Below are positions 51,601 through 60,119 of a stretch of DNA of 64,000 nucleotides, one piece after another. Each line of letters opens with the position of its first letter. Positions within the stretch are counted from its first letter, which is position 1. Under the pieces are notes generated by a model. It was not told the DNA's origin and ran no database searches. It worked only from the letters and a program-made list of their open reading frames with translations. Origin of the DNA: Methylococcus capsulatus str. Texas = ATCC 19069 (GTDB taxonomy: Bacteria; Pseudomonadota; Gammaproteobacteria; Methylococcales; Methylococcaceae); the NCBI RefSeq assembly GCF_000424685.1, contig NZ_KE384224.1, forward strand, positions 542,276 to 606,275. The letters run 5' to 3'. Made by a program: the position numbers and the translations under genes.

Positions 51601-54386
51601 CAGGGATAGAACTCATCACCCAGGTCAGCCTCGACACCCGGCACGATCTCTATCTCACCGACCACGACTACCGCGGCTCCCTGCTCCTGCCTACGGTCAT
51701 GGGGCTCGAAGCCATGGCCCAGGCGGCGCTGCGGGTCGCGGGTGAAGCCGGGGCGGAAGTGGTACGCATCGAGGACATCCGCCTGGAACGACCGATCGTG
51801 GTGAATCCGGAAAGGCCGCAACGCATCGAGATCCGGGCACTGGCGCTGGAACGCACGGCGGTGTCGGAGCCGATCGTGGTGGAAGCATCGGTCCATGCCG
51901 AACAGACCGGCATGGAACCGGCGCATTTCGCCGCCCGCTTCGTGCTGGGGCGGCGGCGAGACGCTGAGGCGGGAGAGACCGCTCTGCCGCCGCGCCAGCT
52001 GCTGGGCATCGTTCCGAAGGTCGATCTCTATGGCAGCGTGCTGTTCCAGGGGCCGCTGTTCCAGCGTATCAGCGGCGTGGAATCGTTGGACGACAGCCAT
52101 GTCGTGTTCGTGACCGAAGCGCGGGCCGAAACCGTACGTGCCCCCGAGGGATTCTCGGACACGGTGCGGGCTCCCTTGGTGCTGGGCGATCCGTTCTACC
52201 GCGACACTTTGCTACAGGCCGCCCAGATATCACTGACACCGGAGATCTGCCTGCCGGTCCGTATCGGACGCATCGACCTCTATGGCGGCGATGCGCCCGG
52301 CACGAGCTATCGGGCCGAAGCCAAGGTCGTCGGACGCAACGGCAGCCGGATACTGGGAGAAGTCACGGTGTTCGACGGCCAGAACCGGGTCATCGAGCGC
52401 ATCACTGGCTATGAAGTGCAGAGGCTGGATCGGCGCGCCGATCTGCCGACCCCGGCCCAACTGCTGGCGCGGGCGAACCTGTCGGACGACCCGGCGCTGC
52501 AGGGCGAAGCGGACCAAAGGGCCCGTGAATTCGGTCTTTTGGCTCCATCCGTGATCGTCCGCCACATTCCCCATCTCCATGCCAGCAAGCGCGACAGAAG
52601 GCGCGTCATATGCCGTCCGGTCTTTCACGCTGCGGTACGTGAGGCAGGGATCCGCTTCGCCGTCGATACGTCGCACCTCGAGGTATGCTGGCTGGAAACC
52701 GGCAAACCGGTGCTGTACCGCTCGCACAGCCGGTCGGGAACGGCTGCGGCGGGCGGACTCTTGGAACCGGAAGCGGCTTTCGCACCGCTGGAAGTATCGC
52801 TGAGCCATGACGATGAGGTTCTGCTTTGCGTTGCCGGCATGGGGCTCCAAGGCTGCGATCTGGTGAGCCCGATCCAGCGCAGCCGGGATCAATGGCGTGC
52901 AATGCTGAACGCTGGGCTGTTTGCACTCGTCGACCACTTGGAACGTGAAGGGGACACACTGGATGAGGCTGGAACGCGGATTTGGTCTGCACTGGAGGCG
53001 GCTATGAAGGCTCTCGATACCCGCGACATCACGCTGGACATCGAGGCCCGACATGCCGATACCGTCCTGTTCCGCGCCACCTGGGAAGAGGTCCGGGTGC
53101 GGGTCATGAGCTTCCCGACAATGGTCGCCGGACGGAAGCGTTGCATGGTCGCCATGGTCGTAAACGGCGGATCGAATCTGAACGGCAAGGATACGCTTGA
53201 TCGAGAACAGCGTGACGATAGCTCACCGGAGACGGCGGAGGTCGGGCCGGGCCGGGACGTTGCGGCAGTGATTCAACCCGAGACCGTAGCTGGACGCGAT
53301 GGATCTTGGACTCGTTGGCTGGCAGCGGGCGGAAACCCCTCCGATTTTCTCCGGGTTGAAACCCATATCGCCGACCCGGATTGCGACCACCATATCGCGT
53401 TCCGTTTTCCTTTAGCCTTCAAAGATGGCGCCAACGCCGACGGTACGCTTTATTTCTCCCGCTTCTTCGAGTGGATGGGACGGCTCAGGGAAATGGCACT
53501 AAGACCCGTTTTAGCCCGGCTCACCGACGAATTCACATCGGGCGAGCATGCCTGGGTCACCAACCGTTCCTGGGCATCCATCGAAAGGCCGGTACATGCG
53601 GGGGAGGTCATGGAGGTATCATGCCGCTTCCTTGGCCGCAATGGCCCCGGGGATTCGACGGTCACCGTCGGATTCGAATGGCACCGGGTCCTGCCTGAGG
53701 GGACGCAGGAGCGCGTGGCAACCAGCCAGATCCAGATGACCTGGGCCAGGGTCGTCTCCCACGGGGTGGTCACGCCCGAACCGTATCCGCCGTATCTCGA
53801 CGGCTTCTTCCGAGAGCTCGGATCCACGGCAGACGGGTTCGAACAACATGACCAACCCAGCCATGTCCCTGCACTGGACCGCATCGGCGCCGCCTTGTGG
53901 CGCGAAAAACCGGGGCCCGTCGCCGGCATGGTGCTGTCCGAGCAGAATGTCGTCACCTCGCCGAATGACGCGAATTTGGTGGGCAATATCTACTATTCGA
54001 AGTACTATGAGTTGCAAGGGGTACTCCGGGATGGCTATTTTTACGGTATCGTTCCCGATGCCTATCGGATCGGCGAAGCGCAAGGAGGCTTCCGGTGCAT
54101 CTTCACCGAAGTCCGGCACCTCCGGGACGCAATGCCGTTCGATACCATCAAAGCCCGTATGTATTTGGCAGGGATCCACCAAAAAGGAGTCGTACTGGCA
54201 TTCGACTTTTTCCGGCTCATGCCCGGCGGCCGACTGGAAAAACTTGCCACCGGCACGCATGTAGCGGCCTGGAGGGCGACGGCGGAAGCCGGCAGCATTG
54301 CTGACCTGCCAGCGGCTCTGCGTGACCATTTGCTCGGCAAGGTCAGGAAAGAGATACTGGCGATGAAGAGCAGATCGGCTGCTTGA
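45654..54386 (+). CDS. giant iterative type I polyketide synthase, enediyne/PUFA-like, with embedded GAF-like domains
   Basis: 2910 residues. KS (about 8-465) has active-site Cys215 in VDGACSSSLLAV with His348 and His389. AT (about 585-895) has Ser695 in GHSLG and His800. Residues 979-1125 and 1142-1278 look like two GAF domains, the second most clearly (GIPGEVFTTRRSLHLANAH). Two ACPs carry attachment Ser1359 and Ser1446 (DDLNxDSIK). KR (about 1716-1916) has VTGGGKGI and YAYSN (Tyr1871). DH (about 1976-2256) has HxxxGxxxxP at His2004 and Asp2184/Gln2188. A phosphopantetheinyl transferase-like part follows (about 2390-2455, GCD at Asp2402), then two hot-dog thioesterase-like domains (about 2566-2700 and 2755-2880). 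Start choice rests on AGGAGG at 45638-45643. The product is unknown; the class suggests a polyene or long acyl chain. ER is absent. Confidence 0.86.
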   Translation: MRTETVQPIAVIGMACRYPGAGNLLQLWENILSRRQQFREIPNVRLPLTDYYDPDPAAPDKTYGRKAAVLDGFEFDPGTYRIPKSTFEATDIVHWLSLATALEALNHARVRPDALPKDTAGAIIGNTLTGEETRAGTMRLRWPFVRKVLRKTAQARGLSEDLMQEFETAMEDVYKSVFPAASEDTLAGGLANTIAGRICNYLDWHGGGYIVDGACSSSLLAVATAADYLQQGKMDLAIAGGVDVSLDTLELIGFAKATALTRDEMRVYDRRGKGFIPGEGCGMVVLKRLEDARRDGDTVYAVLRGWGVSSDGRGGITAPSAKGQSLALLRAYRAAGYAPQTLAFVEGHGTGTAVGDRTELEGVAGALAAYGAVEDHSVGMTSFKSIVGHTKAAAGIGGFIKAVLAVNRRVVPPTAGCTEPHPSFAESARGLYPVLDGQLREPNECLRAGVSAMGFGGINCHVTLESGDPPSPELEPSLPERVLLASRQHTEVFPFSAADPHSLRQAVCEFRRQIEGMAVGELVDAAARAATLAGDHPWRAAVVAGSVEELESRLELLERQLEQETPAVTSLWQGDQVWIGHAISPQRVGFLFPGQGSQQIGMGRSLVERFEWARDTVTRSDAEAATLRLEDPDGRLSRLYLRSTERDPAKKLEPAWMAALTATENAQPAICTASLLWQQRLESLGILPSVVGGHSLGELTALAAAGAYDASTLIRLATLRGLVMAAPEGEAGAMGVLACDAATTEAILAREDHGYCAIANINSPSQTVISGERAAVARAVELANADGIRASLLPVSNAFHSRLVESAAEDFRRNADVPERAGELIVRVFSSIDGSEIASGVDLRAHLSRQIVSPVNFTRLLEAMSEHCDWLVEVGPGRVLSGLAQSHGNGRVRPCLPVEGRPGRDADFNAVVAEAHVRGLALRWERLYENRLVRPFVPASARKFYVAPCERELSAVPMVDGNRTVLRDGALRRTGERTASDLAQLSETLTAAFRDAVHADHATVLLFEQSEQSLRVVLPFDMFANRLSAADGIFADVLRSGAPEAIEILGEDPRVQAELETLGVPPSWTALYVPFPSGAGHPLGLVRVARRPGEPFTPMDAEILAELAAIAAPGLIQAYLAERARELDGIETMLHRVVAGETVDPHPEAIIGNLVESAKDSLGAEYGALLLHDRDTAMLYPAFGAAAEKLGLSAERGIPGEVFTTRRSLHLANAHADPRFEPTLDRLAGVRTRAVDCVPVLTMQHLPLGVLLLINRRFPGNRDYLTELGLRIGALLANRPLLDRMRSISQNLKGEFFADVRPAIIEHRPEPAAAAPASAGTTSASARDVVLALLAERTGFAIDTLKDEARLIDDLNLDSIKIGTLLGDAAIRLGVQGTIDPMHLHADTVGSVIAAFDAAAPTPPVASLQPVPAMDLVLDLVAERTGFSRDCLAPDQRLLDDLNIDSIKAGALLGDLILATGTQDRIDAASLANATLEEIAAALQTATGGEAARSKPAAAIAKAPARRLHWVRAFRQSRVAAPLVSPCDAPEPPAGECLVVLPLAGAPFAEHLGRRLAARTVNAGDLERAQLPEDTQRLVIVLSDDDAPRAGSVADAGVDELAVVHRLARQTPALWRNLNGIFFLQRSGRRGLPGGRTVSAWSFAASLSLERPELEVGVIDFDPALTADFVADRVAAELSGQPGYKAVEYDGEGKRWSRCIERIEPEDCTPRSIEWSAEDVVLVTGGGKGITAECALAFALETGVRLALIGRSPAPQPGESGELAATLRRFAEAGVDCRYYAADVADLQAMERAITTIHSEMGPVTGVIHGAGTNTPRPVTEVSAEQARREIAPKLKGAENLLALFGNRPPKLFAALTSIIGVTGMMNNVWYAYSNEAVARLLDGFAQAHPETAVVCHAFSVWDEVGMGVKLGSVRHLGQLGIDAIPVAEGVRQFLRWMRTAPPTREVIVAASADGLATWVRPPVTEVSPPAGRFLGEVQRFEPGIELITQVSLDTRHDLYLTDHDYRGSLLLPTVMGLEAMAQAALRVAGEAGAEVVRIEDIRLERPIVVNPERPQRIEIRALALERTAVSEPIVVEASVHAEQTGMEPAHFAARFVLGRRRDAEAGETALPPRQLLGIVPKVDLYGSVLFQGPLFQRISGVESLDDSHVVFVTEARAETVRAPEGFSDTVRAPLVLGDPFYRDTLLQAAQISLTPEICLPVRIGRIDLYGGDAPGTSYRAEAKVVGRNGSRILGEVTVFDGQNRVIERITGYEVQRLDRRADLPTPAQLLARANLSDDPALQGEADQRAREFGLLAPSVIVRHIPHLHASKRDRRRVICRPVFHAAVREAGIRFAVDTSHLEVCWLETGKPVLYRSHSRSGTAAAGGLLEPEAAFAPLEVSLSHDDEVLLCVAGMGLQGCDLVSPIQRSRDQWRAMLNAGLFALVDHLEREGDTLDEAGTRIWSALEAAMKALDTRDITLDIEARHADTVLFRATWEEVRVRVMSFPTMVAGRKRCMVAMVVNGGSNLNGKDTLDREQRDDSSPETAEVGPGRDVAAVIQPETVAGRDGSWTRWLAAGGNPSDFLRVETHIADPDCDHHIAFRFPLAFKDGANADGTLYFSRFFEWMGRLREMALRPVLARLTDEFTSGEHAWVTNRSWASIERPVHAGEVMEVSCRFLGRNGPGDSTVTVGFEWHRVLPEGTQERVATSQIQMTWARVVSHGVVTPEPYPPYLDGFFRELGSTADGFEQHDQPSHVPALDRIGAALWREKPGPVAGMVLSEQNVVTSPNDANLVGNIYYSKYYELQGVLRDGYFYGIVPDAYRIGEAQGGFRCIFTEVRHLRDAMPFDTIKARMYLAGIHQKGVVLAFDFFRLMPGGRLEKLATGTHVAAWRATAEAGSIADLPAALRDHLLGKVRKEILAMKSRSAA

Positions 54387-54412
54387 CGGAAACCTCGCTT
54401 GAAATACCTCGC

Positions 54413-54439
54413 CCGCCCTTTCCTCCCGGGAGAGGGCGG
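54413..54439 (+). terminator. GC-rich hairpin after the polyketide synthase gene
   Basis: CCGCCCT (54413-54419) pairs with AGGGCGG (54433-54439), and the sequence between contains its own palindrome CTCCCGGGAG. It starts 27 bases past the stop of the synthase. No T-run follows, so terminator function is inferred from position and strength of the stem. Confidence 0.5.
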
Positions 54440-54645
54440 AAACGAGGGCTATGGCGAATGGGTACAATGGTTGGCATCCGGAGCGTCCATTCCCCATGGC
54501 TACGATACGCAAGGCCGCCTCAAAATCCAGGAAGTTCGTCCCGACACCGAAGATGGACCGAACGGTGGCGGACTCCCCCGGCGAAGGCGCTAAAATATCT
54601 CCGCCACGTCACGACGGATGGGGCCACGAGGACAAGAACCAATCA

Positions 54646-56634
54646 ATGCCTGATCCCCGCGGTTTCCGTAAACCGGAAGTCAGGGGACAAAGCGAGAACA
54701 GGAATAAGCGGGTGACACTCATCATCATCTTGGGGAAATACCTGTGGATTGCCGGCATTCTGGCTTCCGTAGTGATGTCCGAAGTCGTGACCGCAGCGAT
54801 GGGTTTGCTCCTCAAAGGAGAAGTCACCTACGACTATCTGGCCACGGGGATGGTAGCAGCCCTCCTGGTTTCCGGGATTGTCGTTGCCGGCACCATGAAA
54901 TTTGAGGAGCTGGAACGGCGGCGCCAGGAGGAAGTGGCCAAGAACCGGGCACTCCGTGCCAGCGAACGGCGCTACCGCACCTTGATCGAGGTCGCCAGCG
55001 ACGCCATCCTCGTCACCGATTCCGAGACAGGAACCCTGGTCGACTGCAACCGTCAGGCCGAAACACTGCTTGGAATGTCCCGCAACGAAATCATCGGCCG
55101 GCACCTGTGCAACCTCCAGCAAACCGGTAACGATGCCGATGGTGCAGAAACGGATCTCCTCGGCCACATGCTGCAGGGCAAAACCGGGACCATCGAGCTG
55201 TCGCTGGTCAGGGCCGACGGCACCACCGTGCCGGTGGAAGTCAGTAGCAGCACCTTCGAAATGGACGGGCGACGCTACGTCCACGGCGCATTCCGCGACA
55301 TCACCCAGCGCAGGGAAGCGGAAGACCGGATCAAACATCTCGCTCATCACGACCCGCTCACCAACCTGCCTAATCGTGTCTTCCTGCACGGACGCCTCGA
55401 ACAGGCGATTGAACTCGCCCGGCGGGAACAGAATCAGGTCGCGGTGATGTTCATCGACCTGGACAATTTCAAGAGAATCAACGATACCCTGGGACACCGG
55501 ATCGGCGATGCGCTGCTGGAACAGGTTGCGGCGCGCCTGACCGAAAACGTCCCCGGCAGCCAGGTGGTGGGACGACTGGGCGGCGACGAGTTCATCGTCG
55601 TGATCACCGGCAACAGGGTTTCGACGACTTCAGCCGCCATGGCGGAACGAATCCTGGAAAGCCTTTGCCGCCCCTATACCGTCGAAGACTATCAGCTGCA
55701 CTCCGGCGCAAGCATAGGCATCGCCATTTACCCAGCCGACGGAAACAGCGCTGAGACACTGATGAAACATGCGGACGCCGCGATGTACCATGCCAAATCG
55801 CGGGGACGCAACACCTTCGAGTTCTTCAGTCAGGCCATCAACCGCGGCGTTCGGGAGCGGCTCGACATCGAAAACGGCCTGCGCGATGCACTGAAGCACG
55901 GCGGCTTCAAACTCCATTACCAACCCCAGATCGATCTGACCACCGGCTCCATCTGCAGCGTCGAGGCGCTGCTGCGCTGGCGCCACCCGCTGCTCGGAGT
56001 CATCGCTCCCGACCGGTTCATACCCATCGCCGAAGAGACCAAACTCATCCTGCCTTTGGGACTGTGGGTCATCGACCGGGCATGCCATCAGCTGCGAGCC
56101 TGGCGGAACGACGGTATCACGGGCGTGCGCATGGCCATCAACGTTTCAGTGAAACAGTTGCAGGACGAGTCGTTTTTCGAAGCCCTGGGCTCCATCGTCG
56201 AACGCCATGGTCTGTCCGGCTCTGATATCGAACTCGAAATCACCGAGTCCGCCATCATGGAAAATCTCAGCCGGGTTCAGGCTTTGTTGAAATCGCTTCA
56301 GGATTATGGAATCACGCTCTCCATCGACGATTTCGGCACTGGGTATTCCTCATTGGGGCGCCTCAAACTATTACCCATTCAGAGTCTGAAAATCGATCGC
56401 TCCTTCGTTCACGACATCGAAACCGATCACGGCAATGCCAAGATCTGCGACGGCATCATCGCGCTCGGCCACAGCCTTGGACTGAAAATCATCGCCGAAG
56501 GCGTGGAAACCGACGCCCAGAAAAACCTGCTGCAAAACTCGGGTTGCGATGCCATCCAAGGCTTTCTCATTGCCAAACCGCTGCCTGCGGATGATGTCGC
56601 CAAACTGATAACGCAAGTAAATGGAATGACTTGA
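54646..56634 (+). CDS. membrane-anchored PAS-GGDEF-EAL cyclic-di-GMP protein
   Basis: A 662-residue protein. Two N-terminal transmembrane helices (about residues 23-55 and 66-86) lead to a short coiled segment and a PAS domain (about 108-230, RYRTLIEVASDAILVTDSETG). GGDEF (about 235-400) has intact GGDEF at 312-316. The EAL domain (about 410-655) has intact EAL at 440-442, DDFGTGYSSL, KIDRSFV and EGVET. Both synthesis and hydrolysis of cyclic-di-GMP look possible. Length and order are typical of composite regulators. It begins 259 bases after the polyketide synthase on the same strand; a GTG at 54712 is an alternative start. Confidence 0.93.
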   Translation: MPDPRGFRKPEVRGQSENRNKRVTLIIILGKYLWIAGILASVVMSEVVTAAMGLLLKGEVTYDYLATGMVAALLVSGIVVAGTMKFEELERRRQEEVAKNRALRASERRYRTLIEVASDAILVTDSETGTLVDCNRQAETLLGMSRNEIIGRHLCNLQQTGNDADGAETDLLGHMLQGKTGTIELSLVRADGTTVPVEVSSSTFEMDGRRYVHGAFRDITQRREAEDRIKHLAHHDPLTNLPNRVFLHGRLEQAIELARREQNQVAVMFIDLDNFKRINDTLGHRIGDALLEQVAARLTENVPGSQVVGRLGGDEFIVVITGNRVSTTSAAMAERILESLCRPYTVEDYQLHSGASIGIAIYPADGNSAETLMKHADAAMYHAKSRGRNTFEFFSQAINRGVRERLDIENGLRDALKHGGFKLHYQPQIDLTTGSICSVEALLRWRHPLLGVIAPDRFIPIAEETKLILPLGLWVIDRACHQLRAWRNDGITGVRMAINVSVKQLQDESFFEALGSIVERHGLSGSDIELEITESAIMENLSRVQALLKSLQDYGITLSIDDFGTGYSSLGRLKLLPIQSLKIDRSFVHDIETDHGNAKICDGIIALGHSLGLKIIAEGVETDAQKNLLQNSGCDAIQGFLIAKPLPADDVAKLITQVNGMT

Positions 56635-56870
56635 ACCGGCTTTCGGCAACGAGTGCGCAACGACGGTTTCGGCCATCAGGGATTCGATCGAACCACCGCT
56701 TTCATCCTCTCCGAGGACGTGCTGCTCTTGGTACATGACACGGCTCTGTCCTGTTGCCGGGCGGGCCATTCGCAGCACGCACGGTGTCGTGCCGCGAAGG
56801 CTCGTATGGGATCAGCTCGTCCCGTCCTCCCCCATTCGCCCGGACCGAAGGTGGACCGAGCTCATCATCA

Positions 56871-57260
56871 TCATTTCGAGGATCGCCGCTTAGCGGGTTC
56901 GAAATAGCCGTATTGCGTCTCCTGGTCGAATCGATCCCAGACATACGCCGGATCACTCAATGGAGCCGTGGGGATGGGAAAAGTCACCACGTCGAAGGCG
57001 CCGGACAAGGTCCGGCCGAGGGTATGGCCGAGACCTTTTACGAAACCAAACGGGATGAATGCCGGACCGTCATGGCTTGCCGCAATACCCACTCCTTTCA
57101 CCATTTCCACCCATCCGAGCGAGGCGTTGGCCAGACCCCGTCCGAATTTGTCTCCGACATCGCCGGCGTAATTGGCCCAATCATCGGCACAAGACTCGAT
57201 CGACATCGAGCCGAGAGCCAGACCGAGCAGCACGGCACACATAGCGTCATGGAGCTTCAT
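56871..57260 (-). CDS. exosortase system-associated protein, TIGR04073 family
   Basis: A 129-residue secreted protein with a signal peptide (MKLHDAMCAVLLGLALGSMSIESCA). The mature part has the TIGR04073 pattern: KFGRGLANASLGWVEMVKGVG, then GFVKGLGHTLGRTLSGAFDVVTFPIP, then AYVWDRF and a final QTQYGYF-like turn (QETQYGYF). The family tracks genomes with exosortase/PEP-CTERM systems; its role is unknown. No exosortase gene is in the window. ATG 57260 places the signal peptide at the start. Confidence 0.82.
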   Translation of the reverse strand: MKLHDAMCAVLLGLALGSMSIESCADDWANYAGDVGDKFGRGLANASLGWVEMVKGVGIAASHDGPAFIPFGFVKGLGHTLGRTLSGAFDVVTFPIPTAPLSDPAYVWDRFDQETQYGYFEPAKRRSSK

Positions 57261-57759
57261 GATTTCGATCCTCTCAGGCTGGTTAAGAACCCTATTTTGG
57301 AGCGAAGCCAGATCAACGCTCAAGTACTTTTCCAGCTGGCGCGGCTAACGGCCGCCAACCGGTCATCAGACGATCGCGGAGTCACGAAAGGGCCGGGGAT
57401 GAAAGAAACCGATCATGGCGATCTATTCCTTTCGTCATCCAGCGCAGCTGATAGCCGTGATCGTCGCTGACGGTCAGCATTGGACCTTCGCGCCTCCCTC
57501 ATTCCATCGACATCATATCGTAACTGAAGCATGCTAATGTGCCCGATCGCCACGCCCAGGTCATCGGCAGCCGAAACGGTGGATCTTTTCTCATTTCGTC
57601 CACCGCGGGCGTGGCCCTTCGGAACACGGCATCACGCGTCGCCGTCGTTCACGCCAGTGTGCGGGCGCGTACGCTCCGCACAGGTGCAGAAACTGGAAAA
57701 GCGAATGCAGGGTACCACACCGCACGTGTGCACCCCGAATCGTGACTGATCGATTTCAC
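57261..57759. other. 499-base stretch without a recognised gene
   Basis: This region lies between the TIGR04073 gene and the tRNA pair. Short open frames of about 40-70 codons occur but none has a recognisable family or convincing ribosome-binding site. No repeat or RNA was recognised. Confidence 0.4.
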
Positions 57760-57835
57760 TGGCGTCCCCAGGGGGATTCGAACCCCCGTCGCCGCCGTGA
57801 AAGGGCGGTGTCCTGGGCCTCTAGACGATGGGGAC
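57760..57835 (-). tRNA. tRNA-Glu (anticodon TTC)
   Basis: 76 bases with encoded CCA. The acceptor stem GTCCCC...GGGGAC, the anticodon loop CTTTCAC giving TTC, and the T-arm GTTCGAATC are all present. It lies 23 bases after tRNA-Ala and downstream of gltX on the same strand, so the synthetase that charges it is its neighbour. Confidence 0.96.
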
Positions 57836-57858
57836 AGGACTGGCTGCTAACTTAGAGT

Positions 57859-57934
57859 TGGTGGAGCCAGGGAGGATCGAACTCCCGACCTCAACAATGC
57901 CATTGTTGCGCTCTCCCAGCTGAGCTATGGCCCC
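57859..57934 (-). tRNA. tRNA-Ala (anticodon GGC)
   Basis: 76 bases with encoded CCA. The acceptor GGGGCCA pairs with TGGCTCC (one G-T pair), D-arm AGCTCAGCTGGGAGAGC, anticodon stem-loop CAACAATGGCATTGTTG giving GGC, and T-loop GTTCGATC. It starts 44 bases after the gltX stop and precedes tRNA-Glu, so the three are probably one transcript. Confidence 0.96.
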
Positions 57935-57978
57935 AACCGAAGTTGAGCGATCATTATATGGCCGCTGGATATATCTGT

Positions 57979-59385
57979 CTAGTCTTTTTTTGCCTCGATG
58001 TACTGCAAGGCTCGGTCGATGCGATTCAGAGTGCGCAATTGACCCAGTAAATGCAGGGTGACATCCATGGGTGGCGACACGGCGGTGCCGGCCACCGCCA
58101 CCCGTAGCGGCTGAGCGACAGCCCCGAGCTTGAGCCCCATCTCCTCCCCTGTGGCAACCAGGACTGTGTGGAGGGACTCCTTTTCCCATGACTGGACGAC
58201 GGCCAGATGGCGCCGCAGCGCTTCCAGCGCCGGCACGCTGGCCGCAGTCAGATACTTCTGGGCGGATTTGGGGTCGTAATCGTCGAAGTCTCTATAAAAG
58301 AATCGGCTGGCCTGAGCCATCTCCACCAGGGTCTTGCAGCGTTCGCGCTGGGCCACCACCACGTCGACGGGATCGGGGCCTTCGGTCGGATCGATGTCCA
58401 GGCGCCCCAGATGCCATCGCAGATGGTGGGCGACATGGGCGGGATCGGAATGCATCAGGTAATGATGGTTGAGCCAGAGCAGCTTGTCCGGATTGAAGGT
58501 AGCTGCCGAGTGGTTGATCGCGTTGGCGTCGAAGTACTCGATCATCTCGTCGACCGAAAAGATTTCCTGATCGCCATGGGACCAGCCCAGGCGGACCAGA
58601 TAGTTGAGCAAGGCTTCCGGCAGATAACCTTCGTCGCGGTACTGCATCACGCTCACCGCGCCATGGCGTTTCGACAACCGTGCGCCATCGGCGCCGAGGA
58701 TCATCGGCACATGACCGTAGCGAGGCGGCTCGACGCCCAGGGCCTTGAGGATATTGATCTGGCGCGGGGTGTTGTTGACGTGATCGTCGCCGCGGATGAC
58801 GTGTGATATCTTCATGTCGAGGTCATCCACCACCACGGTGAAATTATAGGTCGGGGTACCGTCCGAGCGGGCGATGATCAAATCGTCGAGTTCGCTGTTC
58901 TGGAAAGCGATGCGCCCGCGCACCAGATCGTCCCAAGCAACCTCCCCTTCGGTCGGGTTGCGGAAACGGATCACCGGGAGCACGCCCGGCCTGGGCTCGC
59001 TGCGATGACGACAACGGCCGTCGTAACGCGGTTTCTCCTTGCGCTCCATTTGCCCTGCCCTCAGCTCGTCCAGTTCCTCCTTGGTGCAGTAGCAGCGGTA
59101 GGCATGGCCTTCTTTCAGCAGCTGCTCCATCACCTCCCGGTAGCGGTCGAAACGGTGGGTCTGATAGAAAGGACCTTCGTCATATTCCAGCCCCAGCCAG
59201 GTCATACCTTCGAGAATGGCGTTCACCGATTCGACAGTGGAACGCTCTAGGTCGGTATCCTCGATGCGCAGAATGAAGGTGCCGCCGTGCTTGCGGGCGT
59301 ACAGCCAGGAGAACAGAGCGGTCCGAGCGCCGCCGATATGCAGGTGGCCGGTCGGGCTGGGTGCGAAACGTGTGCGGTGGGTCAT
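57979..59385 (-). CDS. gltX: glutamyl-tRNA synthetase
   Basis: A 468-residue class I synthetase that charges tRNA-Glu. The HIGH motif is in [19 protein letters not shown] and the KMSKS-equivalent is ARLSKRHG. The anticodon-binding C-terminal half follows with [18 protein letters not shown] 59385 is chosen since the conserved TRFAPSPTG comes right after it; a start 24 bases upstream is possible. It is followed by tRNA-Ala and tRNA-Glu. Confidence 0.96.
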   Translation of the reverse strand: MTHRTRFAPSPTGHLHIGGARTALFSWLYARKHGGTFILRIEDTDLERSTVESVNAILEGMTWLGLEYDEGPFYQTHRFDRYREVMEQLLKEGHAYRCYCTKEELDELRAGQMERKEKPRYDGRCRHRSEPRPGVLPVIRFRNPTEGEVAWDDLVRGRIAFQNSELDDLIIARSDGTPTYNFTVVVDDLDMKISHVIRGDDHVNNTPRQINILKALGVEPPRYGHVPMILGADGARLSKRHGAVSVMQYRDEGYLPEALLNYLVRLGWSHGDQEIFSVDEMIEYFDANAINHSAATFNPDKLLWLNHHYLMHSDPAHVAHHLRWHLGRLDIDPTEGPDPVDVVVAQRERCKTLVEMAQASRFFYRDFDDYDPKSAQKYLTAASVPALEALRRHLAVVQSWEKESLHTVLVATGEEMGLKLGAVAQPLRVAVAGTAVSPPMDVTLHLLGQLRTLNRIDRALQYIEAKKD

Positions 59386-59447
59386 CCCTAGAACCTGATG
59401 GGTGAGCAATAAACCAAAAAGGCGTTAATGATACAGGGCGGGCGGCA

Positions 59448-60119
59448 TCAAGAGCGATAGCGGGTCGGATCGGCAATGCCGGCTTGCTCGAACCCTTGGC
59501 GACGCAGACGGCAGGAGTCGCAGATTCCGCACGCCAGACCCTCCGCATCGGCGGCATAGCACGATACCGTCATGGCGTAGTCGATGCCGAGAGCCGTACC
59601 GGTACGGATGATATCGGCCTTGGAAAGATCGATCAGTGGCGTATGGATCCGGAACCGCCCGCCCTCGACGCCCACCTTGGTCGCCAGGTTGGCGAGCTGC
59701 TCGAAGGCGCGGATGAATTCCGGCCGACAGTCCGGATAGCCGGAATAGTCCACGGCATTGACGCCGATGAAGATGTCCAGCGCACCCAAGACCTCCGCCC
59801 AGCCCAGTGCGAAGGAAAGGAACACGGTGTTGCGGGCGGGAACGTAGGTGACCGGGATCCCGTTCTGGGGATGATCAGGGACGGCGATCCGCAAGTCCGT
59901 CAACGCCGAACCGCCGATGGCATCGAGGCCGATGTGGACGGTCTTGTGCTCGATTGCCCCCAAGGACTGGGCGAGGCGCCGCGCGGCCTTGAGTTCGGCT
60001 CCGTGGCGTTGGCCGTAATCGAAACTCATGGCATGGCAGGCGAAGCCTTCGCGGCGGGCAATCGCCAGGGTGGTGGCGGAATCGAGTCCGCCCGACAACA
60101 GGACTACGGCAGGTTTCAT
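59448..60119 (-). CDS. queC: 7-cyano-7-deazaguanine synthase QueC
   Basis: A 223-residue PP-loop ATPase that converts 7-carboxy-7-deazaguanine to preQ0 for queuosine. The PP-loop SGGLDSAT is at residues 9-16 and the C-terminal zinc cluster is [21 protein letters not shown]. Other conserved segments are [18 protein letters not shown] and [19 protein letters not shown] 60119 overlaps the queE stop (TGATG). Confidence 0.96.
   Translation of the reverse strand: MKPAVVLLSGGLDSATTLAIARREGFACHAMSFDYGQRHGAELKAARRLAQSLGAIEHKTVHIGLDAIGGSALTDLRIAVPDHPQNGIPVTYVPARNTVFLSFALGWAEVLGALDIFIGVNAVDYSGYPDCRPEFIRAFEQLANLATKVGVEGGRFRIHTPLIDLSKADIIRTGTALGIDYAMTVSCYAADAEGLACGICDSCRLRRQGFEQAGIADPTRYRS

Noticed and set aside
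45654..54386. Calling the large synthase a PUFA synthase subunit (PfaA)
   Set aside because: PfaA has many ACPs and no terminal PPTase or thioesterases, and KS contexts differ. The enediyne-like order fits better, though the GAF insertion fits neither.
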